From assembly GCA_016177875.1 (NCBI GenBank), contig JACOUL010000003.1, positions 21,940-85,939 of the forward strand: DNA of 64,000 nucleotides, written 5' to 3'. This DNA comes from Burkholderiales bacterium. Lineage in GTDB: Bacteria; Pseudomonadota; Gammaproteobacteria; Burkholderiales; Burkholderiaceae_D. The position numbers were made by a program, and so were the translations under genes. Within the stretch, counting starts at the first letter, position 1, and every line of letters starts with the position of its first letter. The notes below the pieces were generated by a model. That model did not search any database. It saw only the letters and a program-made list of their open reading frames with translations, and was not told where the DNA came from. This document shows, piece by piece, positions 41,467 through 51,416 of the stretch.

Positions 41467-44370
41467 TTAAGCCATGCTGACCAGCAGCGATTTCGCTTTT
41501 TCGGACTGATCGGGCGTGCCACCCTTGATGACTTCATCAAGCAACTCGCGGGCACCTTCCTTGTCGCCGATTTCTTGATACGCAATCGCCAAATCCAGCT
41601 TGGTCGCCATTTCGGAATCCGGTGTAAGTTCAATTTCGTCGTCTTCCGGCATGTCCAAATCGTGCGGGGGCAGTTCCAAGTCAGGAATCAGATTGTCGGC
41701 AGCTGCCATTGATGCCATAGGTTCCGCCGGAGCTTGCTCTGCCGACGGATTGAGATCCAGGCTGATGTCGGACAAATCAAAATTCATCGAAGTTGAGTCT
41801 GCAGCCGACTCAACCACCGGAGGTTCATCCATCGATGCCGACTCCGAGACCGGCAAGAACGACAAATCATCGCTGCCAATGTTGACACTCATCGCAGTCG
41901 CCGGCGAGACGGTATTTTCTTCCGGCATGCTCGTAGCTTGCTGGGTGTTGCTGAAATCCAGCATGCCTATGTCTAAATCCATCGGCGCTTCTTCGGCAGG
42001 TTTGACTGCCTCGACAGGAGCTGCCGGCTGCATGCCATTCAAACCATCCAAGTCGAAGTCAAGACTAATGGACTCCACTTGGGGTGCAGGTTCAGCAATA
42101 ACCGGCGCCTCAGGAATCGTCGGCACTTCTTCCGGCATGTCGACAGCCGGCTCAGTTGCCTGGATCGTGCTACCAAAATAGTTGGAACCGCTCAGGGTGT
42201 CATCCTGCGTCATCGGCTCTTGCGTCGTTTCGAGCAGAGCGTCCAGTTCTTGGCCATCGTCAATCGGCTGGGTCGGTGCTGCCATGCCACCACCGGTAGG
42301 CGTTGCGCCACCATACAAAGGATTGCTCGGATCAAGAGCGGCGCCCATTGCAACTGCCTGTGCCCAGTCTTCACCTTCGCCTTTGGTCAAGCCATACAGT
42401 TCAGTGGCCAATACTTCAAAGGCGCGCAGATCCTTACGGTTCGCGTAAATCTCCAACAACTTCAAACGAACGGCATTGCGTTCCGGCTGATTACGCAGCG
42501 CTTCTTTGAGAATTTCTTCGGCTTGAGCATCCCGGCCATAAGCAATATAAACGTCCGCTTCCGCAACCGGATCCACCTCATTGGTATCCAACTGGCTGGA
42601 GCTAGGCGTAAAGCTGGAGTTGAAAACACTATTGTTGGTATCGACGCTCTGACCACCGGTGGAACCGAACAATGAGTTCGCACGCAGGCTGGACTCATCC
42701 ATCAAGCTGTCATCGAATTTCTCTTCGGTTTTCTTTTTCTTCCCGCGCAATTTCCAAACCAGAGCGCCGGCGCCCGCCAGCAATCCAGCTAACAAGGCGA
42801 TCAGCACTGTCGTATTGCCGAGCAGTTCTTCCATGAAGCTCGGTGGAGGTGGAGGCGGAGGCGGCGGTGCAACCGGCTTTTTCACCGGCTTAGCTGGACC
42901 GGCTGCGACCGGCGGCTTAGCAGCCGGAGCCGATGCGACCGGTGCAGACGCGGCCGGCGTGGACGCAGCTGGCGCTGACGCTACGGGAGCGGAGGCGGCC
43001 GTCGCGGAAGCGGCTGGGGCTGAGGCCGATGCCTTAGGAGCAGAGGCCGCCGGTGCGGAAGCAACTGGTGCGGACGCGGCCGGCACAGATGCCTTGGCAG
43101 CAGATGCGGCCGGTGCGGCTACTGCAGCTTTCTTGGCTTGCTCAGCTTGCTTCTGCTGCTGCTCCAACGCCTTATTCTTTAATGACAAAACCTGCTGCAA
43201 GTCGGCGACATTCTTCTCCAGCTCTTTAACTCTAGCGTTCGCCTCTGCCAACGCCTTGTCTTTGGCTATCTTGTCTTCCGTACCTGTTGCAACGCCCGTA
43301 CCTTTTGCAGAAGGTGCGCTCGAAGCACTCGGCGCCTTGGACAGCTTCAGCTTGTCTTTCGATTCCGTTACAGCCGTCGGCTTCTCTTCAACCTTGGTTG
43401 TAATCTTGCCGCCGGCCGCTTGCTTGGTTTCGGTCGCTTTCTGCGGGGCAGCCGTTGCTACCTGGCCAGCAAGTTTGTTGCGGTAATTATTAAAGTCGGC
43501 AGCTTGTGCGATCACGACACCGTGCGCTTCCTTGCCGCTGATGCCACGCGCAGCTTCGGCGTCCGGCACCGACAAAATCTGCCCGGCGCGCAGCCTGTTC
43601 ATATTACGGTCAATAAAGGCATTCGGATTGGCGCGATACAGTGCAACGAGCATCTGGTCAAGCGACACGCCTTCCGGTTTAACCTGGCCGGCAATCTTGG
43701 CCAAGGTATCGCCTTTCTTCACTTCATAATCCCCAGAAGCCGTTGCGGCTCCTGCCGGGCGAGTTGCCGCCATAGTGGGAGCACGCGACTTTTCAACTTT
43801 TTCCCGAGTCGCACGCGATCTTTGCGTGGCGGGTGTAGAACTTTCACTGACGGAGGCCTGCGGTACCGGAATGGCCCGCACAGACCCAGAGCCTTGCTGC
43901 TGGGTAGAAGAAACTTGGCTTGACTGGGTTGCTCTTAAATCGGCCGGGTCCAGCAAGAATGTGTACTCGCGAACCAAGCGATTGCCGCTTGCGTTCACCT
44001 CTATCAACATGTCGATAAACGGCTCGTTAATCGCCTGTGTAGAGGTGACTCGGATGAATTGCTTATCCCCTCGCGTCTCTGTCGCGAAACGCAAGCTATA
44101 CAAAATCGGGTTGAACTCGATATTTGCTTTCTGAAATGCATCGACGCTCGCCAGTTTTGCGGCGATCGTGTTCGCTTCTTCACGCGACACCGAATTCAGT
44201 TCGATTTCCGCACGCAAGGGCTGTCCGAGCGCAGAGAGGACCGTCAATTTACCAAGCCCGGCGGCGTAGACAGTAGAGCAAAGCAGCGTCGACAGGACGG
44301 CAGCGCTCAGCGTCTTCATGGTCAACAAGGATTGCCCGGGACGAGAGCTAGAACGCGTGATGTGTGACAT
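41467..44370 (-). CDS. fimV: FimV-like pilus assembly / polar hub protein
   Basis: About 967 residues from the ATG at 44370; a GTG at 44415 or an ATG at 44319 are alternatives. A signal peptide ends near CSTVYAAG and leads into the conserved N-terminal domain GLGKLTVLSALGQPLRAEIEL. A LysM-type domain lies at about 215-270 and a coiled-coil Lys/Gln stretch follows. An Ala/Ser/Pro repeat tract spans about 417-500, then comes one membrane helix at about 523-545. The acidic cytoplasmic part ends in the FimV C-terminal TPR-like domain. Members recruit type IV pilus and c-di-GMP machinery to the pole. Confidence 0.92.
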   Translation of the reverse strand: MSHITRSSSRPGQSLLTMKTLSAAVLSTLLCSTVYAAGLGKLTVLSALGQPLRAEIELNSVSREEANTIAAKLASVDAFQKANIEFNPILYSLRFATETRGDKQFIRVTSTQAINEPFIDMLIEVNASGNRLVREYTFLLDPADLRATQSSQVSSTQQQGSGSVRAIPVPQASVSESSTPATQRSRATREKVEKSRAPTMAATRPAGAATASGDYEVKKGDTLAKIAGQVKPEGVSLDQMLVALYRANPNAFIDRNMNRLRAGQILSVPDAEAARGISGKEAHGVVIAQAADFNNYRNKLAGQVATAAPQKATETKQAAGGKITTKVEEKPTAVTESKDKLKLSKAPSASSAPSAKGTGVATGTEDKIAKDKALAEANARVKELEKNVADLQQVLSLKNKALEQQQKQAEQAKKAAVAAPAASAAKASVPAASAPVASAPAASAPKASASAPAASATAASAPVASAPAASTPAASAPVASAPAAKPPVAAGPAKPVKKPVAPPPPPPPPPSFMEELLGNTTVLIALLAGLLAGAGALVWKLRGKKKKTEEKFDDSLMDESSLRANSLFGSTGGQSVDTNNSVFNSSFTPSSSQLDTNEVDPVAEADVYIAYGRDAQAEEILKEALRNQPERNAVRLKLLEIYANRKDLRAFEVLATELYGLTKGEGEDWAQAVAMGAALDPSNPLYGGATPTGGGMAAPTQPIDDGQELDALLETTQEPMTQDDTLSGSNYFGSTIQATEPAVDMPEEVPTIPEAPVIAEPAPQVESISLDFDLDGLNGMQPAAPVEAVKPAEEAPMDLDIGMLDFSNTQQATSMPEENTVSPATAMSVNIGSDDLSFLPVSESASMDEPPVVESAADSTSMNFDLSDISLDLNPSAEQAPAEPMASMAAADNLIPDLELPPHDLDMPEDDEIELTPDSEMATKLDLAIAYQEIGDKEGARELLDEVIKGGTPDQSEKAKSLLVSMA

Positions 44371-44464
44371 ATGTTGGCATTCCGGTAGGCGTATGCCGCG
44401 AGAATTCACTGGCACCGCTTGTCGTTATCATTGTGTTGGGAACTTTTAACATATCATCATGGAC

Positions 44465-44482
44465 TTACGCGTGCAAGCGTAA
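44465..44482. promoter_or_regulatory. Short inverted repeat upstream of fimV
   Basis: TTACGC-GTGCAA-GCGTAA, a perfect six-base inverted repeat about 95 bases upstream of the fimV start. Could be an operator; no regulator is assigned. Confidence 0.3.
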
Positions 44483-44503
44483 CCATCTTCTGAACAGATG
44501 CAA

Positions 44504-44543
44504 AACCCGCTTAACCCTTGCAGGACAAGAGTTAGAGCGGGTT
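44504..44543 (-). terminator. Terminator-like stem after asd
   Basis: On the minus strand AACCCGCT pairs with AGCGGGTT, and an inner AACTCTTG pairs with CAAGGGTT around TCCTG, followed by TTTTGC. Long imperfect stem 42 bases past the asd stop. The T-run is short. Confidence 0.7.
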
Positions 44544-44585
44544 GATGTTGCAAATTGACAACGAGTAACAGCGATCGAGTGCTTG

Positions 44586-45692
44586 TCAGTTTTCCAAGAC
44601 AATGCGCAACATGCGGCGCAAAGGTTCGGCGGCGCCCCACAAAAGCTGGTCGCCGATGACAAAGGCAGAAACAAAATCCGGTCCCATATTTAACTTGCGC
44701 ACGCGGCCGACGCCGATTTGTAAGCCGCCGGTAATAGAAGCCGGGGTCAGTTCCTTTTCGGTGATCGAGCGATCGTTCGGCACCCATTTCACCCACGGAT
44801 TACCGGAGCGGATCAGGTTTTCGATATCCGCCAAAGGCAAATCGCGCTTAAGCTTCAGGGTGAGTCCCAGGCTGTGGCAGCGCATGGCGCCGATACGCAC
44901 GCACAAGCCGTCCACCGGAATGGTTTGGGTATTACCCAGAATTTTGTTGACCTCGGCTTGCCCTTTCCACTCTTCCTTTGACTGGCCATTCTCAAGTTGC
45001 TTGTCGATCCAGGGGATCAAGCCGCCCGCCAGCGGTGCCGGGAAGTACTCGGTCGGAACATCGTTACGGATGGCATGCGCGACTTTACGATCGATCTCTA
45101 AAATTGCCGATGACGGCGTCGCCAATTCATCCGCCACCGCGGCATGAATCACGCCCATGCCCTTCAACAATTCGCGCATATTGTTGGCGCCGGCGCCGGA
45201 CGCAGCTTGGTAAGTCATGGAGCTCACCCACTCGACCAAGCCTTCCTTGAACAAGCCGTTCACGCCCATCAGCAGGATGGAATTGGTGCAATTGCCGCCG
45301 ATGTAGTTCTTGATGCCGCGCTTCAAGCCATCCTTGATCACGTGCATATTCACGGGATCAAGAATGATGACGGCGTTATCGTCCATGCGCAGGGTTGATG
45401 CCGCATCGATCCAGTAGCCGTTCCAGCCGGCCGCGCGCAGCTTTGGAAACACTTCGGTCGTGTAGTCACCGCCCTGGCAGGTAATAATGATTTCGCACTT
45501 TTTCAACTCTTCGATATTGTTGGCGTCTTTGAGCGTGGTTTCATTCTTCGCCAATGCGGGGGCCTTGCCACCTGCGTTGGACGTCGAAAAGAACACCGGC
45601 TCGATATGTGCGAAGTCATTTTCTTCCTGCATGCGCTGCATGAGGACCGAGCCCACCATGCCGCGCCAACCTACCAGACCTACGAGTTTCAT
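44586..45692 (-). CDS. asd: Aspartate-semialdehyde dehydrogenase
   Basis: Reduces aspartyl phosphate to aspartate semialdehyde, the branch point to lysine, threonine and methionine; 368 residues. The NADP fold is [18 protein letters not shown] and the catalytic nucleophile is Cys135 in [10 protein letters not shown]. It lies in line with leuC-leuD-leuB, separated from leuB by a REP-like palindrome. Confidence 0.97.
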   Translation of the reverse strand: MKLVGLVGWRGMVGSVLMQRMQEENDFAHIEPVFFSTSNAGGKAPALAKNETTLKDANNIEELKKCEIIITCQGGDYTTEVFPKLRAAGWNGYWIDAASTLRMDDNAVIILDPVNMHVIKDGLKRGIKNYIGGNCTNSILLMGVNGLFKEGLVEWVSSMTYQAASGAGANNMRELLKGMGVIHAAVADELATPSSAILEIDRKVAHAIRNDVPTEYFPAPLAGGLIPWIDKQLENGQSKEEWKGQAEVNKILGNTQTIPVDGLCVRIGAMRCHSLGLTLKLKRDLPLADIENLIRSGNPWVKWVPNDRSITEKELTPASITGGLQIGVGRVRKLNMGPDFVSAFVIGDQLLWGAAEPLRRMLRIVLEN

Positions 45693-45717
45693 GATATTTC
45701 CCTACTGTCTAAAATTT

Positions 45718-45756
45718 GTTGAGGACAGAGCACGCTGCGATAGCGCTGTCCCACAA
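45718..45756. repeat. REP-like intergenic palindrome, copy C
   Basis: GTTGAGGACAGAGCACGCTGCGATAGCGCTGTCCCACAA on the plus strand, between asd and leuB. The outer stem GGACAG/CTGTCC and an inner CGCT/AGCG pairing fold on either strand. Confidence 0.82.
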
Positions 45757-45766
45757 TATATAAATT

Positions 45767-46834
45767 TTACAGCGCCTTGACGACCGCCTCGCCCATTTCC
45801 TCGGTGCCGACCTTGGTCGTGCCTTCTTCATAAATATCAGGCGTGCGCAAGCCTTGCGCCAGTACTTTCTTGACTGCGGTTTCAATGCGGTCGGCTTGTT
45901 CCGCTTTGTTGAGCGAGAAGCGCAACATCATCGCAGCCGACAAAATGGTGGCCAGCGGATTGGCGACGCCCTTGCCTGCAATATCGGGCGCCGAACCGTG
46001 CGACGGCTCATATAAACCTTTGTTGTTCGCATCCAGCGATGCCGACGGCAACATGCCGATCGAACCAGTCAGCATGGCGGCAGCGTCCGACAAAATATCG
46101 CCGAACATATTGCCGGTGACGATGACGTCAAATTTTTTCGGTGCGCGCACCAGCTGCATGGCGGCATTGTCGACATACATATGGTCGAGCTGCACATCAG
46201 GATATTCCTTGTGCACATCGGTGACGATGTCTTTCCAGAACTGGAAAGTTTCCAGCACATTGGCCTTGTCCACGCTGGTCAAACGCTTGCCGCGCTTTTG
46301 CGCCGCCTGGAACGCCACATGAGCGATGCGGCGAATTTCCGGCTCCGAATAACGCATGGTATCGAAACCTTCACGGCTGCCCTTGAACGGACCGTCCGGG
46401 CATTCGCGCACGCCGCGCGGCTGGCCGAAGTAAATATCGCCGGTCAATTCACGAATAATCAGAATGTCGAGACCGGACACCACTTCCGGCTTCAGCGTCG
46501 AAGCGCCTGCCAGCTCGGGATAGAGAATCGCCGGACGCAAGTTGGCGAACAGATTCAGATTTTTACGCAAACCCAAAATCGCTTGCTCCGGACGCAGCGG
46601 ACGATCGAGCTTGTCGTATTTCCAGTCGCCGACCGAGCCGAACAATACTGCATCGGCTTCCAATGCCAGCTTCAACGTCCCTTCGGGCAGCGGATGACCA
46701 TGCGCTTCATAACCGGCGCCGCCGACCGGCGCGGTTTCCATGTCAAATTTCTCGTCCAGCGCGTTCAAGACCTTAACCGCTTGACGCACGATTTCTGGGC
46801 CGATGCCGTCACCCGGCAAAACTGCGATTTTCAT
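45767..46834 (-). CDS. leuB: 3-isopropylmalate dehydrogenase
   Basis: NAD-dependent oxidative decarboxylation in leucine synthesis; 355 residues from the ATG at 46834 ([16 protein letters not shown]). The frame stays open upstream into the REP-like element at 46853, but that extension is not conserved sequence. The Arg/Asp/Lys substrate residues lie in [11 protein letters not shown] and VDKANVLE. Flanked on both sides by REP-like palindromes. Confidence 0.97.
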   Translation of the reverse strand: MKIAVLPGDGIGPEIVRQAVKVLNALDEKFDMETAPVGGAGYEAHGHPLPEGTLKLALEADAVLFGSVGDWKYDKLDRPLRPEQAILGLRKNLNLFANLRPAILYPELAGASTLKPEVVSGLDILIIRELTGDIYFGQPRGVRECPDGPFKGSREGFDTMRYSEPEIRRIAHVAFQAAQKRGKRLTSVDKANVLETFQFWKDIVTDVHKEYPDVQLDHMYVDNAAMQLVRAPKKFDVIVTGNMFGDILSDAAAMLTGSIGMLPSASLDANNKGLYEPSHGSAPDIAGKGVANPLATILSAAMMLRFSLNKAEQADRIETAVKKVLAQGLRTPDIYEEGTTKVGTEEMGEAVVKAL

Positions 46835-46852
46835 TTGTTGTTTGATTAAAAT

Positions 46853-46892
46853 GTTGAGGACCGAGCACGCTGCGCGTAGCACTGTCCCGCAA
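46853..46892. repeat. REP-like intergenic palindrome, copy D
   Basis: GTTGAGGACCGAGCACGCTGCGCGTAGCACTGTCCCGCAA on the plus strand, between leuB and leuD, 18 bases upstream of the leuB start. Same ends and same orientation as copy C. The inner GCTGCGCGTAGC can pair on itself. Confidence 0.82.
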
Positions 46893-46901
46893 GTTATTAA
46901 A

Positions 46902-47549
46902 TTAAATCGTATTAGTCAGCCATGGCTGGGCTGCCAGGTAACGTTCCTCGAAGGCGCGAATCTTGTCTGCCTTTTGCAGCGTCAAGCCAATATCGTCCAG
47001 ACCGTTCAATAAGCAGAACTTTCGAAAGGCATCGATCTCGAATGGGTAGCTTGCACTGCCATTGCTGGTACTGACAACTTGCTTATCCAGATCGATGACC
47101 AGTTTATAGCCTGGAAAGGCTTTCACTTCATTGAATAAATGATCGACCTGCTGCTCCGACAAAACGATAGGCAGCAAACCATTCTTGAAGCAGTTATTGA
47201 AAAAAATATCGGCGAAGCTCGGCGCGATGACGGCGCGAAAACCGTATTGATCCAGTGCCCACGGCGCATGTTCGCGCGAGGAGCCGCAACCGAAATTTTT
47301 GCGTGTCAACAGAATTGATGCGCCCTGGTAGCGAGACTGGTTCAAGACGAAATCCGGATTCAACGGGCGCTTGGAATTGTCTATGCCAGGCTCGCCATGG
47401 TCAAGGTAACGCCACTCGTCAAACAAATTGGGGCCGAAACCAGTGCGCTTGATCGACTTCAAGAATTGCTTCGGGATGATCGCGTCGGTATCGACATTGG
47501 CGCGATCAAGCGGAACAACCAAGCCTTCATGAACTGTGAATTTTTCCAT
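46902..47549 (-). CDS. leuD: 3-isopropylmalate dehydratase small subunit
   Basis: Partner of LeuC in isomerising 2- to 3-isopropylmalate; 215 residues. The swivelling-domain signature [15 protein letters not shown] is intact near residue 80. Third in the leuC-entericidin-leuD-leuB order, followed by palindrome D. Confidence 0.97.
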   Translation of the reverse strand: MEKFTVHEGLVVPLDRANVDTDAIIPKQFLKSIKRTGFGPNLFDEWRYLDHGEPGIDNSKRPLNPDFVLNQSRYQGASILLTRKNFGCGSSREHAPWALDQYGFRAVIAPSFADIFFNNCFKNGLLPIVLSEQQVDHLFNEVKAFPGYKLVIDLDKQVVSTSNGSASYPFEIDAFRKFCLLNGLDDIGLTLQKADKIRAFEERYLAAQPWLTNTI

Positions 47550-47563
47550 TTCTTTCCTAATCA

Positions 47564-47626
47564 GTTGAGGACAGATTACCGCTATCGCTTAACTCAGCCC
47601 CCAATGCAAAAAACGCTGCCCCGCAA
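47564..47626. repeat. REP-like intergenic palindrome, copy E (expanded)
   Basis: GTTGAGGACAGATTACCGCTATCGCTTAACTCAGCCCCCAA followed by a further right-end-like segment ending CGCTGCCCCGCAA. Lies between leuD and the entericidin gene. It keeps the left end and TTAAC block of the family but carries extra sequence, so it may be two overlapping units. Confidence 0.65.
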
Positions 47627-47639
47627 TTCTTAAGCTTAA

Positions 47640-47762
47640 TTACTTCTTGGCGGCGTCTTCCACAACTTGGCCAGCCTTCTTTACATCCTTACCGATACCT
47701 TGGAAGGTATTGCAGCCGGCAAATGCCAGCGCGAAGATCAGCATTGCCATTATTCTTGTCAT
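47640..47762 (-). CDS. Entericidin-like small lipoprotein
   Basis: 40 residues from the ATG at 47762, preceded by a good GAAGGGAAGA ribosome site. A hydrophobic signal ends in the lipobox LAFAGC (Cys17). The mature peptide NTFQGIGKDVKKAGQVVEDAA is typical of the entericidin A/B family of tiny cell-envelope lipoproteins, which in E. coli form an antidote/toxin-like pair. Lodged inside the leu gene string, 20 bases after leuC. Only one member is present here. Confidence 0.85.
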   Translation of the reverse strand: MTRIMAMLIFALAFAGCNTFQGIGKDVKKAGQVVEDAAKK

Positions 47763-47782
47763 GCTCTTCCCTTCTGACGCGT

Positions 47783-49186
47783 TTATCGTAGTTTGCGAAT
47801 ATCGACGAAATGACCTTCGATTCCCGCGGCGGCGGCCATCGCCGGCGACACCAGGTGCGTACGACCGCCCTGCCCTTGCCTGCCCTCGAAGTTTCGGTTG
47901 GAAGTCGAAGCACAACGCTCGCCCGGCTCCAGGCGATCGGCATTCATCGCCAAGCACATCGAGCAGCCCGGCTCGCGCCATTCGAAACCGGCATCCTTGA
48001 AAATCTTGTCCAAGCCTTCGCGTTCAGCCTGTTCCTTCACCAAACCCGATCCCGGCACCACCATCGCCAATTTCACGTTGGAAGCACGGAACTTGCCGCG
48101 CACAACGGCAGCGGCAGCACGCAAATCTTCGATGCGCGAATTGGTGCAGGAACCAATAAAAACTTTATCGATGCGGATATCTTCGATCGGCGTGTTGGGC
48201 TTCAATGCCATGTAGGTCAGCGCCTTTTCCATGGCGTCGCGCTTGACGGCATCTTTTTCCTTGTCCGGATCGGGCACGCGATCGTCGATCGGCACCACCA
48301 TCTCCGGCGACGTCCCCCAAGTAACTTGCGGCTTGATCTCGGCTGCGTTGAGCGTCACCACCATGTCGAATTTCGCGCCCGAATCGGAATGCAGCGTGCG
48401 CCAATATTCCACCGCACGATCCCAATGCGGACCGACCGGCGAGAACGGACGACCTTTGACGTAATTGATGGTTGTGTCATCCACAGCGACCATGCCGGCA
48501 CGCGCACCTGCCTCGATCGCCATATTGCAAATGGTCATGCGGCCTTCCATCGACAGCGAACGAATGGTCGAACCGGCGAATTCAATGGCATAACCGGTGC
48601 CGCCTGCCGTGCCGATCTTGCCAATGACAGCCAGCACGATATCTTTGGCGGTGACGCCCATGGGAAGCGCGCCGTCCACCTGGACCAACATCGCTTTGGA
48701 CTTCTTGGCCAGCAAGGTTTGCGTCGCCAGTACATGCTCCACTTCGGACGTGCCGATGCCATGCGCCAAGGCGCCGAATGCGCCGTGCGTGGAGGTATGC
48801 GAATCGCCGCATACCACCGTCATACCCGGCAGCGTCGCACCTTGCTCAGGCCCGATCACATGGACGATTCCTTGACGCCTATCGCGCATATTGAAATAAG
48901 TGACGCCGTATTCCTTAGTGTTGGCGTCCAGCGTTTCGACTTGCAGGCGCGAGACCGGGTCGGCGATACCATTGGCGCGATCCGTGGTCGGTACATTGTG
49001 GTCCGCCACCGCCAAGTTCGCGGACAAGCGCCACAGCTTGCGGCCGGCGAGCTTCAAGCCCTCGAACGCTTGCGGACTGGTGACTTCGTGCACCAAATGA
49101 CGATCGATATAGAGCACGGTCGTACCGTCTGCGTCGGTATCGACGACGTGGGAATTCCAGAGTTTGTCGTAAAGCGTTTGGGCCAT
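47783..49186 (-). CDS. leuC: 3-isopropylmalate dehydratase large subunit
   Basis: Aconitase-type [4Fe-4S] hydro-lyase of leucine synthesis; 467 residues from the ATG at 49186 ([15 protein letters not shown]). Cluster cysteines lie in [12 protein letters not shown] and [11 protein letters not shown], and the [27 protein letters not shown] block is the family hallmark. First gene of the leuC-D-B string; the ~200-base gap upstream should carry the promoter. Confidence 0.97.
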   Translation of the reverse strand: MAQTLYDKLWNSHVVDTDADGTTVLYIDRHLVHEVTSPQAFEGLKLAGRKLWRLSANLAVADHNVPTTDRANGIADPVSRLQVETLDANTKEYGVTYFNMRDRRQGIVHVIGPEQGATLPGMTVVCGDSHTSTHGAFGALAHGIGTSEVEHVLATQTLLAKKSKAMLVQVDGALPMGVTAKDIVLAVIGKIGTAGGTGYAIEFAGSTIRSLSMEGRMTICNMAIEAGARAGMVAVDDTTINYVKGRPFSPVGPHWDRAVEYWRTLHSDSGAKFDMVVTLNAAEIKPQVTWGTSPEMVVPIDDRVPDPDKEKDAVKRDAMEKALTYMALKPNTPIEDIRIDKVFIGSCTNSRIEDLRAAAAVVRGKFRASNVKLAMVVPGSGLVKEQAEREGLDKIFKDAGFEWREPGCSMCLAMNADRLEPGERCASTSNRNFEGRQGQGGRTHLVSPAMAAAAGIEGHFVDIRKLR

Positions 49187-49383
49187 GTGCGCAACTGCGA
49201 AAAAAATCAAGAGGTTAGCGCTCGATTATGCCATATTTGTGCGATGCAAATGTAGCCGCAAAAATACCAATCCTCCAATGAAAGCGCTAGCTTCGGTGAA
49301 GGCTCATGTCGGCGAAGTCGACGAGAAGCTGGGAAGCTGCGGCCGAAACCAAAACTCCGGCTTTCAGAGTTAAGTCTTGATCA

Positions 49384-50211
49384 CTATTTGCGTTTCGACT
49401 GCTCATATAGCGGCTCAACCCGCTGTGAATAAACCGTAATGTCCTGCAGCCGCTCTTCCGCTGCCGGATGGGTAGAGAGGAATTTAACGGGCGCCGCGCC
49501 ACCGATTTTTTCCATTTTTTCCCAGAGCGTGACTGCCGCATGCGGGTTGTATCCGGCACGCGCCATTAGCTCCAACCCCATACGATCGGCTTCCGTTTCT
49601 TGACGGCGGGAATGCGGCAAGCCAAGTACGCCCATATAGGCGTACTCCATGCCTTTTTGCCCGACATCGCCCAAACCAGCTGCCGCTGCGACGACGGAAA
49701 TCCCTAAACCGGCCAACGCTTGTTCAGATGCGCGTTCACGCGCATGCTCGCGCAGGGCATGCGAAATTTCATGGCCGATGACCGCAGCCAGCTCATCCTC
49801 AGTTGGATGGATTTTTTCAATCAGGCCCGTATAGACGGCGATTTTCCCGCCCGGCATGCACCAGGCATTCACCTCCGGACTGGTAAAAACATTGACCTCC
49901 CACCGCCAGCCGCGTGCATCCGGCCGAAACGCTGTGGTTTGCCGGATAAGCTGATTCGCGATGGTACGCACCTGCTGCACTTGCGCCGGATTTTGGTTCA
50001 AGGTGCCCTTACTGCGCTCTTGCGCCAATAACTTGGCGTAGCCTTGTTCCGCCGCTTGATCGATTTCTTGCTCCGACACCACCATCATTTGCTTGCGGTC
50101 GACGCCGACAACCCCGCTTTGCGTGGTTTGCACCGTCTCGCATGCAATCAAGAAAAAAGTCGAAATACCGAATAAAAATGATTGTAGGAAAGCATGTCGA
50201 TTCTTTTTCAT
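49384..50211 (-). CDS. M48-family metalloprotease lipoprotein
   Basis: 275 residues from the ATG at 50211. Signal peptide with lipobox FLIAC (Cys24). The zinc motif is His147-Glu148-x2-His151 in VIGHEISHALREHA, and the third ligand is likely Glu205 in RRQETEADRMGLELM. Resembles the LoiP/BepA group of periplasmic M48 peptidases that act in outer-membrane quality control, without the TPR tail of BepA. The start overlaps the MFS gene stop by four bases. Confidence 0.9.
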   Translation of the reverse strand: MKKNRHAFLQSFLFGISTFFLIACETVQTTQSGVVGVDRKQMMVVSEQEIDQAAEQGYAKLLAQERSKGTLNQNPAQVQQVRTIANQLIRQTTAFRPDARGWRWEVNVFTSPEVNAWCMPGGKIAVYTGLIEKIHPTEDELAAVIGHEISHALREHARERASEQALAGLGISVVAAAAGLGDVGQKGMEYAYMGVLGLPHSRRQETEADRMGLELMARAGYNPHAAVTLWEKMEKIGGAAPVKFLSTHPAAEERLQDITVYSQRVEPLYEQSKRK

Positions 50212-51380
50212 TTGCCCGCCTTGCGATGTGGTTGCCAACGATATGACAAACTCGCAGCAATTAGCGCGCCAAGCGCAAAAACCGCTGCCATCCAATAGAC
50301 AGTTTCCGGACCGAAGCGATCCCAAAAGATGCTGAGAATCAAACCGCCTAAGCTGCCGCCCAAGCCATAAGAGATGCTTGTATATAAGGCTTGCCCTCGT
50401 GCCTGCAATGGTCCGGCAAACCAGCGTTGGAGAGTCGCCACCGAAGCCGAATGATGCACCCCGAAGGTAGCGGCATGGAGAATTTGTGCGATGAGCAATC
50501 CCGCCAGGGAAGTAGCAAACCAACCGATCATGGCAAAGCGCACGACCGCCAGCGCCAAACTCGCCAACATGAGCGTTTGCACGCCGAACCGGCGAAAAAA
50601 CGGCGCCTGATAATAAAAGAAAACAATTTCCGCCACCACGCCGAGCGACCACATCCAACCGATCACTGTCTTGCTATACCCAATTTTTTCCAAATAGAGC
50701 GAATAGAATACATACAGCGAAGCATGCGCCGCGATCATCAAAAAGGTCGAGATAAAAAACGCGATCACTTCACGCCGCCTTAACAGCTTGAGCACCGAAG
50801 GCGATTCTCGATGCAAGGAAAGCGGCGCGGATTCCTGCATGCCGGTGCTGACGGCAAAAACCGCCGCCAGCAGAAAAAGGGCGATCCACGGCATGAAGCC
50901 GATGCCATACCAATCGAGCAAATAGCCGGACAGCGTTACTGCGGCGATGAACCCAACCGACCCCCACAATCGCAAGCGGCCGTAATGCGTTAAATCGCCT
51001 TTCATTTCTGACAGCATCAAGGCTTCCGACAAGGGACCTTGCGCACTGGTGAACGTATTCAATGCCACCATGATCAGGAAGAAATGCGCGAATGCGGCGC
51101 CGAAAAACATGCCGCAAAAACTGAGCGCCGCCGCGAATGCCGTGATGCGCAAGACGAGCACACGTTTTTGCGTGTGGTCAGCCACCCAGCCCCAGAGATT
51201 GGGACCGAAGATACGCATGACCTGCATGAGCGACATCAAAAGCGCGATCTGCGGCGCACTCATTCCCTGGTGTGCGAAATACAAACTTGCGTAGGGAGAA
51301 AAAACGCCGATGTAGCCGTAATAGGCGAAAAAAAACAGCGCAAAGTGGCGCGACTGTCTGGGCCAGGCAGGAGAAGACAC
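50208..51380 (-). CDS. MFS transporter (HcaT/LacY-like)
   Basis: 390 residues with about 12 hydrophobic helices. The segment MQVMRIFGPNLWGWVADHTQKR after helix 2 is the MFS loop motif. The overall pattern fits the MFS_1-like/3-phenylpropionate transporter (HcaT) group; the substrate is not predictable. It overlaps the M48 peptidase start by ATGA. Confidence 0.83.
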   Translation of the reverse strand: MSSPAWPRQSRHFALFFFAYYGYIGVFSPYASLYFAHQGMSAPQIALLMSLMQVMRIFGPNLWGWVADHTQKRVLVLRITAFAAALSFCGMFFGAAFAHFFLIMVALNTFTSAQGPLSEALMLSEMKGDLTHYGRLRLWGSVGFIAAVTLSGYLLDWYGIGFMPWIALFLLAAVFAVSTGMQESAPLSLHRESPSVLKLLRRREVIAFFISTFLMIAAHASLYVFYSLYLEKIGYSKTVIGWMWSLGVVAEIVFFYYQAPFFRRFGVQTLMLASLALAVVRFAMIGWFATSLAGLLIAQILHAATFGVHHSASVATLQRWFAGPLQARGQALYTSISYGLGGSLGGLILSIFWDRFGPETVYWMAAVFALGALIAASLSYRWQPHRKAGK

Positions 51381-51416
51381 GTGAAAAACAGTGAGGTCGG
51401 CGGCTAAATCAAATAT

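Noticed and set aside
46835..46882. N-terminal extension of LeuB
   Set aside because: The extra residues are encoded by the REP-like palindrome and are not part of the conserved protein; [10 protein letters not shown] is the normal start.
47810..49255. 481-codon open frame on the plus strand opposite leuC
   Set aside because: Lies fully antisense to leuC, whose iron-sulfur motifs are intact; Arg/His-rich translation without domains.
49384..50658. 424-residue version of the M48 protease
   Set aside because: The upstream part lies inside the MFS gene in another frame; the lipoprotein signal begins at 50211.
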